A stretch of 31,219 bases of DNA from JAQBZY01 sp038117205 (GTDB lineage: Bacteria > Pseudomonadota > Alphaproteobacteria > Rhodospirillales > Casp-alpha2): NCBI GenBank assembly GCA_038117205.1, contig JAYOFL010000045.1, forward strand, positions 1-31,219, in the 5' to 3' direction. This document shows positions 13,185-22,430 of this stretch, piece by piece (position 1 is the first letter of the stretch; each line of letters begins with the position of its first letter). Below the pieces are notes generated by a model. It did not search any database and was not told the origin of the DNA. It saw only the letters and a program-made list of their open reading frames with translations. Both the position numbers and the translations under genes were made by a program.

Positions 13185-15269
13185 ATGCACTGTCATATCG
13201 TTGCCGAAGAAGGCGACCGCGTCTGGCTCGCGTTCAGCGGCGACCCGGAACGGCACGCCCGCATGCGCGCCACCACCCAATACGCCATTTGCGCCGGCGA
13301 ACAGGTGGTGCTGGTCGATCCCGGCGGCGCGAGCGTGTTCGGACCGTTCCTCGACGCCCTCAGCGAGAAGATCGCCCTCGACCGCATCGGCGCCATCGTG
13401 CTGTCGCACCAGGATCCCGACGTCGCCGGCTCGGTCGGTTTGTGGCGGGAGGTGCTGGGCGCCGATACGCCGATTTACGCGTCGGATCACTTGGTCGCCG
13501 ATCTTCTGCACATCGACGGCCAGCTCAACATCGTCGACGTGCCGGAGCGGGGCGGCGAAGTGCCGCTCGCCGACGGCGCCAGCCTGCACCTGATCCCGGC
13601 CCCCTATCTGCACAGCGCCAGCGCCTTCTGCGTCTACGACCCGGTCGTCCGCGTGCTGTATTCGGGCGACATCGGTACCTCCGAGGCGCCGACCGAAGAC
13701 GGCGATCCGTTCGCCGCCACCTTTTCGCAGTCGGTCGCCGGCATGGTGCCGTTCCACGAAGCCTGGATGCCGTCGGCGCATGCCCGCGACGCCTGGATTC
13801 ACCGCGTGCGCACTCTCGCCGTCGACATCATGGCGCCGCACGCGGGGCCGTGCCTGAGGGGACGCGACGTCAACCGGTTCCTCGACTGGTTCTCGCAACT
13901 CGACATCGGCGTCCTCGCCGACGCGGCGGAGATCGAACACGCCGAGCCGGTCTGGGGCGGCGCCGGCATCGACGTGACGCGGCCGCTGCCGCCGGCCGAC
14001 GTGCCGCCGCCCGATCCCTATGACGAGGTCGAGACGTCGCCGCGCATTCCGGACGAGGTCGAGCTGGAAGCGCCGGAATGGCCGGCCGACGCCGAAGAGG
14101 ACGAGAGCGAGCGTGACGAGGACGTGGCGCGGCTGGTCGATGCCTTGGACGACGACGACATCGACGACGATGAAGTTTCGAGCGATGACGAAGACGAGGA
14201 CGACGACGATTTCGAGATCGTCTACGTCGACGAGGACGGCAACGAAATCGCGCCGGAGGAAGTCGAGGAAAGCGACGAGATCGAAGTCGAAGGCGAGGTG
14301 CTGGACGATTACGACGAGCAGCGGATCGAGTTTCCGCCCGGCCGAAAGTTCCGCCTCATCACGCGCAGCGATTTCGACGGGCTTGTCTGCGCCGTCCTGC
14401 TGGAAGAGCTCGACCTGATCGACGACATCCTGTTCGTGCATCCGAACCAGATGCAGGAAGGCGAGATCGACGTGTCGGACCGCGACATCTCGACCAACCT
14501 GCCCTACGTGCCCGGCACCTTCGCCGCCTTCGACCATCATCTGAGCGAGATCACGCGGCTCGGCCGGCATTACGAAAACCACATCATCGACCCGCTGGCG
14601 CCGTCGGCGGCCCGCGTCGTCTACAACTACTTCGGCGGCAAGAAACGGTTCCATACGGTTTCCGAGGAAATGATGGACGCCGTCGACAAGGGCGACTCGG
14701 CGCAGTTCACCATGGACGAGGTGCTCGACGCCCAGGACTGGGCGCTTCTGAACTTCGTCATGGATTCCCGCACCGGCCTCAGCCGCTACCGCGGTTTCCG
14801 GGTGCCGAACTACGAACTGATGATGTCGCTGATCGACTATTGCCGCCGCTTCGACAAGATCGAGGATATCCTGGCGCATCCGGACGTGAAGGAACGCGTC
14901 GATCTGTATCGCGAGCACCAGGAACCGGCGAAGGAACAGATCAAGCGATGCTCGACCGTCCACGACAACCTCGTGGTGCTCGACTACCGCAACGAAGAAC
15001 ACATCTACGTCGTCAACCGCTTTATGGTCTACGCGTTGCACCCCGAGTGCAATATTTCGATCCACGTGATGTGGGGACGCGCGCGGCAGAACACGGTGTT
15101 CGCCTGCGGCAAGTCGATCTTCAACCGCACGTCGCCGACCAACATCGGCGATCTGATGCTGACCTACGGCGGCGGCGGCCATATGAATGCCGGCACCTGC
15201 CAGGTCGACAACGCGCTTTCCGACATCGTTCTCGAAGCGCTGATCAAGCGCATCAACGAGGACGGCTGA
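13185..15269 (+). CDS. fusion of ODP-type metallo-beta-lactamase domain and DHH phosphoesterase
   Basis: The 694-residue protein has three parts. Residues 1-265 are an oxygen-binding diiron (ODP/FprA-type) metallo-beta-lactamase domain with candidate ligands His75, Asp77 and Asp79 (SHQDPDVAGS), His143, Asp162 (SGDIG) and His219; no flavodoxin domain follows. Residues 266-383 are a linker of extreme Asp/Glu content. Residues 384-694 are a DHH phosphoesterase with RSDFDGL (Asp396, Asp398), DPLAPSA, FDHH (450-452), DKGDSA and the DHHA1 motif GGGGHMNAG (662-670). It resembles the stand-alone proteins annotated as exopolyphosphatase in alphaproteobacteria. It may hydrolyse polyphosphate, short RNAs or a nucleotide under control of an oxygen- or redox-sensing domain; that link is inference. 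The stop lies three bases from the convergent ubiA stop. Confidence 0.85.
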   Translation: MHCHIVAEEGDRVWLAFSGDPERHARMRATTQYAICAGEQVVLVDPGGASVFGPFLDALSEKIALDRIGAIVLSHQDPDVAGSVGLWREVLGADTPIYASDHLVADLLHIDGQLNIVDVPERGGEVPLADGASLHLIPAPYLHSASAFCVYDPVVRVLYSGDIGTSEAPTEDGDPFAATFSQSVAGMVPFHEAWMPSAHARDAWIHRVRTLAVDIMAPHAGPCLRGRDVNRFLDWFSQLDIGVLADAAEIEHAEPVWGGAGIDVTRPLPPADVPPPDPYDEVETSPRIPDEVELEAPEWPADAEEDESERDEDVARLVDALDDDDIDDDEVSSDDEDEDDDDFEIVYVDEDGNEIAPEEVEESDEIEVEGEVLDDYDEQRIEFPPGRKFRLITRSDFDGLVCAVLLEELDLIDDILFVHPNQMQEGEIDVSDRDISTNLPYVPGTFAAFDHHLSEITRLGRHYENHIIDPLAPSAARVVYNYFGGKKRFHTVSEEMMDAVDKGDSAQFTMDEVLDAQDWALLNFVMDSRTGLSRYRGFRVPNYELMMSLIDYCRRFDKIEDILAHPDVKERVDLYREHQEPAKEQIKRCSTVHDNLVVLDYRNEEHIYVVNRFMVYALHPECNISIHVMWGRARQNTVFACGKSIFNRTSPTNIGDLMLTYGGGGHMNAGTCQVDNALSDIVLEALIKRINEDG

Positions 15270-15272
15270 GCC

Positions 15273-16187
15273 CTATCCGAGAAAAGCCCCGAAGGCGATC
15301 AACAGACCGACGTCGCGGTTCGACTTGAAGCGCGCCAGGCAGTTGTCGGGATCGCGCATGTCGAGGGTCGAGACCTGCCACGCGAACATCGGCACGCCGA
15401 GCAGCACGCAGAGGAAATAGGGCCAGCGGGCATCGGCGGCGGCACCGGCCAGCAACATCAAGACAACCGCCGCGGCGAAGAACACGACAAGCGCCGGCTT
15501 GGTCGATGCGCCGAGGCGGATCGCCGACGACTTCACGCCGACCAGTACGTCGTCGTCCTTGTCCTGGTGCGCGTAGATGGTGTCGTAGCCGAGCGTCCAG
15601 AAGACGCCGGCGGCATAGAGCAGGACCGCCGCCCACGACAGCCCGCCCGTCACCGCCGCCCATCCGAGCAGCGCCCCCCAGTTGAAGGTGAGGCCGAGGA
15701 ACGCCTGCGGCCAATAGGTGAACCGCTTCATCAGCGGATAGACCGCGATCAGCGCCAATGACAGAACGCCGAGACCGACGGCGAAACCGTTGAACTGGAT
15801 CAGCACCAGGAAGCCGATCAGCGCCTGGAATCCGAGAAACGCGAAGGCGCGACCGACGGACACCTCGCCGCTGGCGATGGGACGCATGGCGGTCCGCGCC
15901 ACCTTGGCGTCGATGTCGCGGTCCCAGAGATCGTTGACGGTGCAGCCCGCGCCCCGCATGGCGAGGGCGCCGATGGCGAACAGTAAAACCGTCGCGGCAT
16001 CGACGCGGCCGTCGCTGGCGAGCGCGATCGACCACCAGCCGGGCAGCAGCAGGAGCCACGTGCCGATCGGCCTGTCGACGCGGGCGAGCTTGAGGTACGG
16101 CCGGGCCGCGCGGGGTGCCCACCGGATCAGCCAGCTTTCCGGGCGGATGTCGCTGGCGGCATGCGGATCGAAACCGGGTCTCTGCAT
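15273..16187 (-). CDS. ubiA: 4-hydroxybenzoate octaprenyltransferase
   Basis: The 304-residue integral membrane protein attaches a polyprenyl chain to 4-hydroxybenzoate in ubiquinone synthesis. Both aspartate-rich motifs are intact: NDLWDRDID at residues 85-93 and DTIYAHQDKDDD from 202, with about eight or nine membrane segments between and after them. DRPIGTWLLLLPGWW near residue 38 is typical of the bacterial UbiA branch. The ribosome site AAGGAG overlaps a TATATAAG that could be a -10 element (with TTGCCC upstream), so the message may have a very short leader. It ends three bases from the ODP-DHH gene stop. Confidence 0.95.
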   Translation of the reverse strand: MQRPGFDPHAASDIRPESWLIRWAPRAARPYLKLARVDRPIGTWLLLLPGWWSIALASDGRVDAATVLLFAIGALAMRGAGCTVNDLWDRDIDAKVARTAMRPIASGEVSVGRAFAFLGFQALIGFLVLIQFNGFAVGLGVLSLALIAVYPLMKRFTYWPQAFLGLTFNWGALLGWAAVTGGLSWAAVLLYAAGVFWTLGYDTIYAHQDKDDDVLVGVKSSAIRLGASTKPALVVFFAAAVVLMLLAGAAADARWPYFLCVLLGVPMFAWQVSTLDMRDPDNCLARFKSNRDVGLLIAFGAFLG

Positions 16188-16299
16188 GCGCTCCTTATAT
16201 AAGAGGGGCGACGCCGGGCAAAGACGATCCGGTAAAATGCCTTAGATATGGTATGAGGACCTGGGCTCCGCCGGCACAAAACCCGGTCTCGGCCCGCGC

Positions 16300-16328
16300 T
16301 GGACGGGCGACGGCCGCGACTGGATAAT
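16300..16328 (+). promoter_or_regulatory. candidate promoter of rsmE-gshA
   Basis: TGGACG (16300-16305) and GATAAT (16323-16328) are spaced by 17 bp, 34 bp ahead of the rsmE ATG. Confidence 0.35.
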
Positions 16329-16361
16329 CCCCGATCCGACGAGGAAGGTTCCATTCGGCCC

Positions 16362-17090
16362 ATGTCTAACGCCGCCGCCATCCGCCTTTATGTCGACGCG
16401 CCCCTCGGCGCCGGCGGGACGGTCACGCTCGAAAAGCAGCAGAGCCACTACCTCCGCTCCGTCATGCGGCTTGCCGACGGCGCCGAGGTGCTGCTGTTCA
16501 ACGGCCGCGACGGCGAATGGCAAGCCCGACTTACTGGCGGCGGTAAGAACGCCGCTGAATTGTCCCTCGTCCGCCAGACCCGGCCGCAGGCCGAGAGCCC
16601 GGACGTCTGGCTGCTTTTCGCGCCCTTGAAGAAGGACCGCACCGACTTCGCCGTCGAGAAGGCGACCGAGCTCGGCGCATCCCGCATCCTGCCGACCCTG
16701 ACAGCACGCACGCAAGGCGCGCGGGTCAACCGGGACCGCCTGCAGGCGACGGCGACCGAGGCGGCGGAACAGTCCGACCGGCTCGACGTGCCGTTAGTCG
16801 ATGACGCCGTTACTCTCGCGCAACGCCTCGCAGACTGGCCGGCGGACCGCCGGCTCGTGTTCCTCGACGAAACGCACGGCGGGCGGCCGCTGATTGAGGT
16901 CCTGAGGGACGGCGCCGACCGTCTCGCATTCGTGATCGGACCGGAGGGCGGCTTCCAGCCCGATGAGCTTGACGCCCTTCGGAAACTGCCGTTTTCTGTC
17001 GCCGCCGATCTCGGGCCGCGCATTCTTCGCGCCGAGACCGCCGTGGCCGCCGCCCTCGCCGTTCGCCAGGCGGCCGCCGACACCATCTGA
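16362..17090 (+). CDS. rsmE: 16S rRNA (uracil(1498)-N3)-methyltransferase
   Basis: The 242-residue SPOUT-class methyltransferase modifies U1498 of 16S rRNA in the decoding region. The N-terminal PUA-like part (HYLRSVMRLADGAEV, residues 29-43) is followed by the SPOUT domain with LLFAPLKKDRTDFAVEKATELG, GPEGGF (193-198) and the C-terminal knot sequence LGPRILRAETA (218-228). These are the family signatures. A GAGGAAGG ribosome site lies rather far (13 bases) from the ATG. gshA follows after 29 bp on the same strand, so the two are probably co-transcribed. Confidence 0.96.
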   Translation: MSNAAAIRLYVDAPLGAGGTVTLEKQQSHYLRSVMRLADGAEVLLFNGRDGEWQARLTGGGKNAAELSLVRQTRPQAESPDVWLLFAPLKKDRTDFAVEKATELGASRILPTLTARTQGARVNRDRLQATATEAAEQSDRLDVPLVDDAVTLAQRLADWPADRRLVFLDETHGGRPLIEVLRDGADRLAFVIGPEGGFQPDELDALRKLPFSVAADLGPRILRAETAVAAALAVRQAAADTI

Positions 17091-17119
17091 ACGCATCGCA
17101 ACAACGTATCGGAGACGCC

Positions 17120-18487
17120 ATGTCCGGCCCCGCGAAGAAAGACGACAGGCCCATCGAATCGAAGCAGGACCTCGTCGACTACATGGCCGCCGGCAGTAAG
17201 CCGCGCGAGACGTGGCGCATCGGCACCGAGCACGAGAAATTCGCATTCAGCCTGTCCGATCTCCGGCCGCTGCCCTACGACGGGCCGGTCGGCATCAAGG
17301 AACTGCTGACGCGGTTGCAGCGCTTCGGCTGGCAGCCGGTCCACGAAGGCGACAACGTGATCGCGCTGTCGTCGGAAAGCGGTGGCTCGGTGTCGCTGGA
17401 GCCGGCGGGACAGCTCGAGCTTTCCGGCGCCGCCGTCGAGACCATCCATCAGACCTGCGACGAAGTTTCGACGCACCTGCACCAGGTGAAGGCCGTCGCC
17501 CGCGAGATGGGGATCGGCTTCCTCGGTCTCGGCTATCGGCCGAAGTGGCCGGTCGACGACATCCCGTGGATGCCGAAGGGCCGCTACAAGATCATGCGGG
17601 AATACATGCCGAAGCGGGGCCAGCTCGGCCTCGACATGATGAAGTCGACCTGCACCGTACAGGTGAATTTGGATTTCTGCTCCGAGCAGGTGATGATCGA
17701 GATGTTCCGCGTCTCGCTCGCCCTGCAACCGATCGCGACCGCGCTGTTCGCCAATTCGCCCTTCAAGGGCGGCAAGCCGAGCGGTTATCTGTCGTACCGC
17801 GCGCACGTCTGGTCCGACGTGGATCCGGACCGCACCGGCATGCTGCCGTTCGTGTTCGAGGACGGCATGGGCTTCGAGCGTTACGTCGACTACGCCCTCG
17901 ACGTGCCGATGTATCTGGTCTACCGCGACGGCAAGTACATCGACGCGTCCGGACAGTCGTTCAAGGACTTCATAGCCGGCAAGCTGCCGGCGCTACCGGG
18001 CGAAAAGCCGGTGATGTCGGATTGGACCGACCACATCTCGACCATCTTCCCGGAAGTGCGCTTGAAGACGTTCCTGGAAATGCGCGGCGCCGACGGCGGT
18101 CCGTGGAACCGGCTCTGCGCCCTGCCGGCGTTCTGGGTCGGGCTTCTTTACGATGACGACGCGCGGCGCGCGGCCTGGGACATGGTGAAGGACTGGACGG
18201 CCGAGGAACGCCAGGCGTTACGCGACGGCGTCGCCAGGACGGCACTCAAGACGCCGTTCCGCAATCAGACGGTGCGCGACATCGCCTGCGAGGCGCTCTG
18301 CATGTCGCACAGCGGCCTGAAGAACCGGGCGCGGCTCGACAGCGTCGGCATGGACGAGACGCACTTCCTGAAGCCGCTCTTCAATACGGCGCAATCGGGC
18401 ATGACGCCGGCGGAGGAACTGCTCGCCGCCTACGACAAGCTCTGGCACCAGTCCGTCGATCCGGTGTTCACCGAATACGCTTACTGA
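17120..18487 (+). CDS. gshA: glutamate-cysteine ligase
   Basis: The 455-residue enzyme joins glutamate and cysteine with ATP, the first step of glutathione synthesis. The sequence belongs to the group shared by alphaproteobacteria and plants, shown by WRIGTEHEKFAF near residue 32, LEPAGQLELSGA near 94, GYRPKWPVDDIPWMPKGRY near 138, MKSTCTVQVNLDF near 174 and TIFPEVRLKTFLEMRGAD near 307. Length is usual for the group. The start has GGAG upstream of ATG 17120. It lies in an apparent operon with rsmE and converges on tldD with three bases between the stops. Confidence 0.96.
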   Translation: MSGPAKKDDRPIESKQDLVDYMAAGSKPRETWRIGTEHEKFAFSLSDLRPLPYDGPVGIKELLTRLQRFGWQPVHEGDNVIALSSESGGSVSLEPAGQLELSGAAVETIHQTCDEVSTHLHQVKAVAREMGIGFLGLGYRPKWPVDDIPWMPKGRYKIMREYMPKRGQLGLDMMKSTCTVQVNLDFCSEQVMIEMFRVSLALQPIATALFANSPFKGGKPSGYLSYRAHVWSDVDPDRTGMLPFVFEDGMGFERYVDYALDVPMYLVYRDGKYIDASGQSFKDFIAGKLPALPGEKPVMSDWTDHISTIFPEVRLKTFLEMRGADGGPWNRLCALPAFWVGLLYDDDARRAAWDMVKDWTAEERQALRDGVARTALKTPFRNQTVRDIACEALCMSHSGLKNRARLDSVGMDETHFLKPLFNTAQSGMTPAEELLAAYDKLWHQSVDPVFTEYAY

Positions 18488-18490
18488 CCA

Positions 18491-19957
18491 TCACCCCATC
18501 GCCGTGCCGCCGACGGTGAGACCGTCGATGCGGAGCGTCGGCTGGCCGACGCCGACCGGCACACCCTGCCCGTTCTTGCCGCAGGTGCCGATGCCGGGGT
18601 CGAGTTCGAGGTCGTTGCCGACCATCGTCACCTTGGTCAGCACGTCCGGACCCGAGCCGATCAGGGTCGCGCCCTTCACCGGCTTGGTTGCCTTGCCGTT
18701 CTCGATGCGGTAGGCCTCGGTGCAGGTGAAGACGAACTTGCCGTTGGTGATGTCGACCTGGCCGCCGCCGAAGGCGGTGGCGTAGAGGCCCTTGTCGACG
18801 GAGGCGATGATCTCCGCCGGGTCCTTGTCGCCGGCCAGCATGTAGGTGTTGGTCATGCGCGGCATCGGCATGTGCGCGTAGCTCTGGCGACGGCCGTTGC
18901 CGGTCGAGGCCTCCCCCATCAACCGCGCGTTCATGCGGTCCTGCATGTAGCCCTTCAATATGCCGTCTTCGATCAGCACCGTGCGGTTGCTCGGCGTTCC
19001 CTCGTCGTCGATGGTGAGCGAGCCGCGCCGGTCGTCGATGGTGCCGTCGTCGACCACCGTCACACCCGGTGACGCCACCCGCTCGCCGCGCAGCCCGGCG
19101 AAAGCCGACGTCTTCTTGCGGTTGAAGTCCCCTTCCAGGCCGTGCCCGATGGCCTCGTGCAACAGAATGCCCGGCCAGCCGGGACCGAGCACGACGACCA
19201 TCTCCCCGGCCGGTGCCGGCTCCGATTCCAGATTGACCAGCGCCTGGCGCAACGCCTCGTCGGCGGCATGCTTCCAGCAGGCGGGGTCCATGTAGCGTTC
19301 GTAGGTGACGCGCCCGCCAGTGCCGTGCGAGCCGGTTTCCATGCGGCCGTCCTGCTCGACGACGACCTGCACGTTTAGGCGCACCAAGGGCCGGATGTCG
19401 GCGACCCGCTCGCCGCCGGCGCGGACGATCTGCACCGCCTGCCAGGAGCCGAGGATGGACGCCGACACCTGCTTGACGCGGGGATCCTTGGCCCGCGCAT
19501 AGGCGTCGATTTCGGCGAGCAGCCCGACCTTGTCGGCGAACGGGATCAGCGACAGCGGATTGTCGTCGCCATAAAGGGAGCGGTTGGTGCCGGTGAGCGG
19601 TACCGCTTCGGCGCCATCGTGTCCGGCGGTGACGGCGCGGACCGTGTCGGCGGCCCGCTTGAGGGCTGCTTCCGACATTTCGGAGGCGTGCGCATAGCCC
19701 GTCGCCTCGCCGGCGACGGCGCGGAGCCCGAAGCCCTGCGCGGTGTCGAAGCTCGCCCCCTTGACCCGGCCGTCGTCGAAAACGACGCTCTCGGATTGGC
19801 GGTATTCCAGATACAACTCGCCGTCATCCGCGCCCCGGAGCGCGTCGTCGACGATTCCCTCGACCCGGCCCCGGTCGAGGCCGCTTTGCGAGAAGAACAG
19901 GTTGTCGGTGGCTGCGAGATCGGACATTGGCACCTGCGGGGCTATCGGGTAAGACAT
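18491..19957 (-). CDS. tldD: metalloprotease TldD
   Basis: The 488-residue zinc protease subunit is one half of the TldD/TldE pair, which cleaves unfolded or peptide substrates such as microcin precursors and CcdA. The zinc motif HEAIGHGLEGD has His267, Glu268 and His272. The third-ligand region GTCGKNGQGVPVGVGQPTL lies near the C-terminus, as in TldD rather than TldE. The first in-frame ATG is at 19957 with no ribosome site; an internal ATG at 19927, ten codons later, has a weak CAGGTG upstream and would give the usual length. No tldE (pmbA) gene is in the window. The upstream DNA has TATAAT (19989-19984) facing this gene. Confidence 0.95.
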   Translation of the reverse strand: MSYPIAPQVPMSDLAATDNLFFSQSGLDRGRVEGIVDDALRGADDGELYLEYRQSESVVFDDGRVKGASFDTAQGFGLRAVAGEATGYAHASEMSEAALKRAADTVRAVTAGHDGAEAVPLTGTNRSLYGDDNPLSLIPFADKVGLLAEIDAYARAKDPRVKQVSASILGSWQAVQIVRAGGERVADIRPLVRLNVQVVVEQDGRMETGSHGTGGRVTYERYMDPACWKHAADEALRQALVNLESEPAPAGEMVVVLGPGWPGILLHEAIGHGLEGDFNRKKTSAFAGLRGERVASPGVTVVDDGTIDDRRGSLTIDDEGTPSNRTVLIEDGILKGYMQDRMNARLMGEASTGNGRRQSYAHMPMPRMTNTYMLAGDKDPAEIIASVDKGLYATAFGGGQVDITNGKFVFTCTEAYRIENGKATKPVKGATLIGSGPDVLTKVTMVGNDLELDPGIGTCGKNGQGVPVGVGQPTLRIDGLTVGGTAMG

Positions 19958-19979
19958 CGGCGACCGCGAGACCGCCGTC

Positions 19980-19994
19980 CCCTATTATATAGGG
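19980..19994. promoter_or_regulatory. AT-rich inverted repeat between tldD and the DUF3422 gene
   Basis: CCCTAT (19980-19985), TAT and ATAGGG (19989-19994) form a short inverted repeat. It includes a minus-strand TATAAT suited to tldD and plus-strand TATTAT/TATATA suited to the divergent gene. The 59-bp space must hold both promoters. Confidence 0.35.
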
Positions 19995-20016
19995 ACGGAA
20001 CCGGGGGAAAACGAGC

Positions 20017-21315
20017 ATGTCGAGCTTCAAGGAACACCCGCTCCGCGCCGCGCTGACGGCGGAAATGCACGCCCGGCCGCACGCGCCGCTGCAGGCGCCG
20101 GCGGAAGTGTCTCACATCGTCGCCATCACCGGCGAGGAGACGGCGGAAAAGGACATCGAACACCTCAGGAAGCTCTGTCAGGCCTTCAAGGTGTCGCCGC
20201 CGGCTTCCGATGCCTCGCAGTTCGACGCCGATCTCGGCCCGTTCCGGGTCAAATGGGAACGGCACACCGAGTTCTCGACCTACACCCTGATGACGGAAAA
20301 GCCGTTCGACCGGCCGTTCAAGGAAGCGCCGGCGACCCGCGCCCCCGCCGACTGGCTCGCCGCCATTCCGGGCGAGGTCGTGACCGCGCTGCACATCGCC
20401 TGCGAAAGCCGCGACATGCCGGTGCGGGACGCGGTCGACGTGGCGGCGGCGTTCGACAACAACGACGTGGTCGGCGGCCATGTCATCGAGGGGCGCGGCT
20501 TCATCTGGACGGATTACCGGGTGCATGCGGACGGCTTCATGCGGGTGCTGATCCGCGAGCTGGATCTGTCGCCGTCGTCGCTCGGCCGTCTGTTGCGCCG
20601 CGCCGCCGAGCTCGAGACCTACCGCATGATGGCCATGCTGTCGTTGCCGCTGGCGCGCGACGCGCGGCCGGAAATCGCCACCCTGGAACAACAGTTGAGC
20701 GGCATCTTGCAGGAACTGGCCGGCAGCGGGTCCACGTCGGACGAGCGGGAGTTGTTGGCGCGGCTTTCCAGTGTCGCCGCCGAGACGGAACGGATATCCG
20801 CGTCCCTCAACTACCGCTTCAGCGCATCCCGCGCCTATCAGGAACTGGTGCGCCAGCGCGCCGCCGCGCTCAGGCTCGAACGGCAGCCGGGTTTGCAGCC
20901 GATGACAGAGTACCTATACGCACGGTTCGATCCGGCGATGGAGACCCGCGACAATCTGGCCAGGCGTATCGAGACGTTGAGCCGCCGTGTGGCGCGCGCC
21001 AGCGACTTGCTGCGCACCCGCGTCGACGTGGCGCTGGAGGCACAGAACCGGGATCTGCTCGAAAGCATGAACCGCCGCGCGCACATGCAGCTTCGCCTGC
21101 AACAGACCGTCGAGGGCTTGTCCGTCGTCGCCATCAGCTACTACGCGCTCGGCCTCGTCGGCTATCTTCTTAAAGGCCTCAAGACCGCGCACCTGTTGCC
21201 GATCCCGACCGACGAGGCGCTCGCCATCGCCATCCTGCCGGTGGTCGGGCTCGTCTGGTGGGCCGTGCACGCGGTCCGGAAGACCATCGTCAAGCGCGGC
21301 CCCAGCCTGGACTGA
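20017..21315 (+). CDS. DUF3422 family membrane-anchored protein
   Basis: The 432-residue protein has the DUF3422 N-terminus (EHPLRAALTAEMHARPHAPLQAP) and a long soluble alpha/beta region with KWERHTEFSTYT. A central helical region (about 225-375) rich in Arg, Glu and Leu looks like coiled coil. Two C-terminal membrane segments (about 370-390 and 405-422) precede the basic end KTIVKRG. The family is widespread in proteobacteria and its function is unknown. The ribosome site GGGGGAA precedes the ATG. It is divergent from tldD and converges on the BNR-repeat gene. Confidence 0.9.
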   Translation: MSSFKEHPLRAALTAEMHARPHAPLQAPAEVSHIVAITGEETAEKDIEHLRKLCQAFKVSPPASDASQFDADLGPFRVKWERHTEFSTYTLMTEKPFDRPFKEAPATRAPADWLAAIPGEVVTALHIACESRDMPVRDAVDVAAAFDNNDVVGGHVIEGRGFIWTDYRVHADGFMRVLIRELDLSPSSLGRLLRRAAELETYRMMAMLSLPLARDARPEIATLEQQLSGILQELAGSGSTSDERELLARLSSVAAETERISASLNYRFSASRAYQELVRQRAAALRLERQPGLQPMTEYLYARFDPAMETRDNLARRIETLSRRVARASDLLRTRVDVALEAQNRDLLESMNRRAHMQLRLQQTVEGLSVVAISYYALGLVGYLLKGLKTAHLLPIPTDEALAIAILPVVGLVWWAVHAVRKTIVKRGPSLD

Positions 21316-21335
21316 CCGTCCTCGACTGTTGGGCC

Positions 21336-22421
21336 TCAGCCCATCGCGAAGTTGACGCAGGCGACCGGCGGCAGGCGCATGTCGGGCGCCGACCACGACT
21401 CTCCACCGTCCTCGGAAATCCAGAGACCGCCGCTGGTCGATCCGGTCGCAAGCAGCCGTCCAGACCCATTCACGTCGAGGGCGTGCCGGTAGACGAGATC
21501 GTAGGCGTGCCGGTCCGGCAGGCCCTTGCTCAACACGTCGAAGGATTTTCCACCGTCCCGCGTCCGCGTCACGACGAACTTCGCGTCGACGGGAAAGCGC
21601 TTCTCATCCTTGACGGCGGGCACGAACCACGCGGTCCCGGCGTCGGTCGGATGCGCGACGACGGCGAAGCCGAAAGCGGAGGGTGTCGCCGTCTTGATTT
21701 CGGTGAAGGTCCTGCCGGCGTCGGTGGACCGATAGATGCCGCTGTGGTGCTGGCACCAGACAATGCTCGCGTCGCCGGGGCATTGTGCGAGTTGGTGGAT
21801 GTCCTGCGCGATCGGATCGCTTTGCTGACCCGGCGGCATGTATTCGTTGAAGAAGCCTTCGCCGATCTGCTGCCAGCTTGTGCCGGCATCGAATGTCGTC
21901 CAGACGCCGGCGCAGGAGACGCCGATGGTGACGTGGTTCGGGTCCTTCGGATCGACGAGCACGGAGCTGACGCCCGGCTGTTCCCCGCCGGCAACGCCGA
22001 GCCAGCGGCGGCGGTCCGGCATGCGCCAGAGCGCTTCGCAGAGCGTCCACGTCTCACCGTCGTCGTCGGAACGGAAAAGCCCGCCCGGCATGGTGCCGGC
22101 CCAGATGCGCCCGGGCACGCCACCCGGCGTCATGTTCCAGATGCGGCCCAAGGACCAGGGATGCGGATCGCCCTCGGCGTCCGCTGGCTTTTCCGGAAAC
22201 GCCGGCGCGGCGACTTCCGTCCAGTCGTCATTACCGGCCTTCCGCCACAGCTTGGCGCCGAAGTGTCCGAGATCGAGAGCGCAGAGCACGGTCCCGCCCG
22301 ACGCGAGGACCGCCGTCACCGGGTCGCCGAGGAAGCGGGTGGCAACGATATCCCAGCCCGCACCCGTGCGCGCGAGCTCGAACAATCCCTTGCGGGTGCC
22401 GACAAAAAGCCGATCGCTCAT
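21336..22421 (-). CDS. BNR/Asp-box beta-propeller protein (sialidase-like fold)
   Basis: The 361-residue protein starts VGTRKGLFELAR-like after a short lead. It contains repeated Asp-box motifs of the form S-x-D-x-G-x-T-W: FRSDDDGETWTL, YRSTDAGRTFTE, TRDGGKSFDV and WISEDGGESWSA. These mark a six- or seven-bladed WD40/YVTN/BNR-like propeller. It has no signal peptide and lacks an evident sialidase active site, so it is more likely a binding scaffold than a glycosidase. It follows the MoaD/ThiS-like gene by nine bases, a pairing I recall from other genomes, and is the last gene of the ArsR-SRPBCC-MoaD operon. Confidence 0.85.
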   Translation of the reverse strand: MSDRLFVGTRKGLFELARTGAGWDIVATRFLGDPVTAVLASGGTVLCALDLGHFGAKLWRKAGNDDWTEVAAPAFPEKPADAEGDPHPWSLGRIWNMTPGGVPGRIWAGTMPGGLFRSDDDGETWTLCEALWRMPDRRRWLGVAGGEQPGVSSVLVDPKDPNHVTIGVSCAGVWTTFDAGTSWQQIGEGFFNEYMPPGQQSDPIAQDIHQLAQCPGDASIVWCQHHSGIYRSTDAGRTFTEIKTATPSAFGFAVVAHPTDAGTAWFVPAVKDEKRFPVDAKFVVTRTRDGGKSFDVLSKGLPDRHAYDLVYRHALDVNGSGRLLATGSTSGGLWISEDGGESWSAPDMRLPPVACVNFAMG

Positions 22422-22430
22422 ATTTTTTCT

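Noticed and set aside
13038..15182. A 714-codon open frame antisense to the ODP-DHH gene
   Set aside because: It is a shadow caused by the GC-rich, GAC/GAG-rich codons of the sense gene. The sense strand has clear domain motifs and the antisense product has none.
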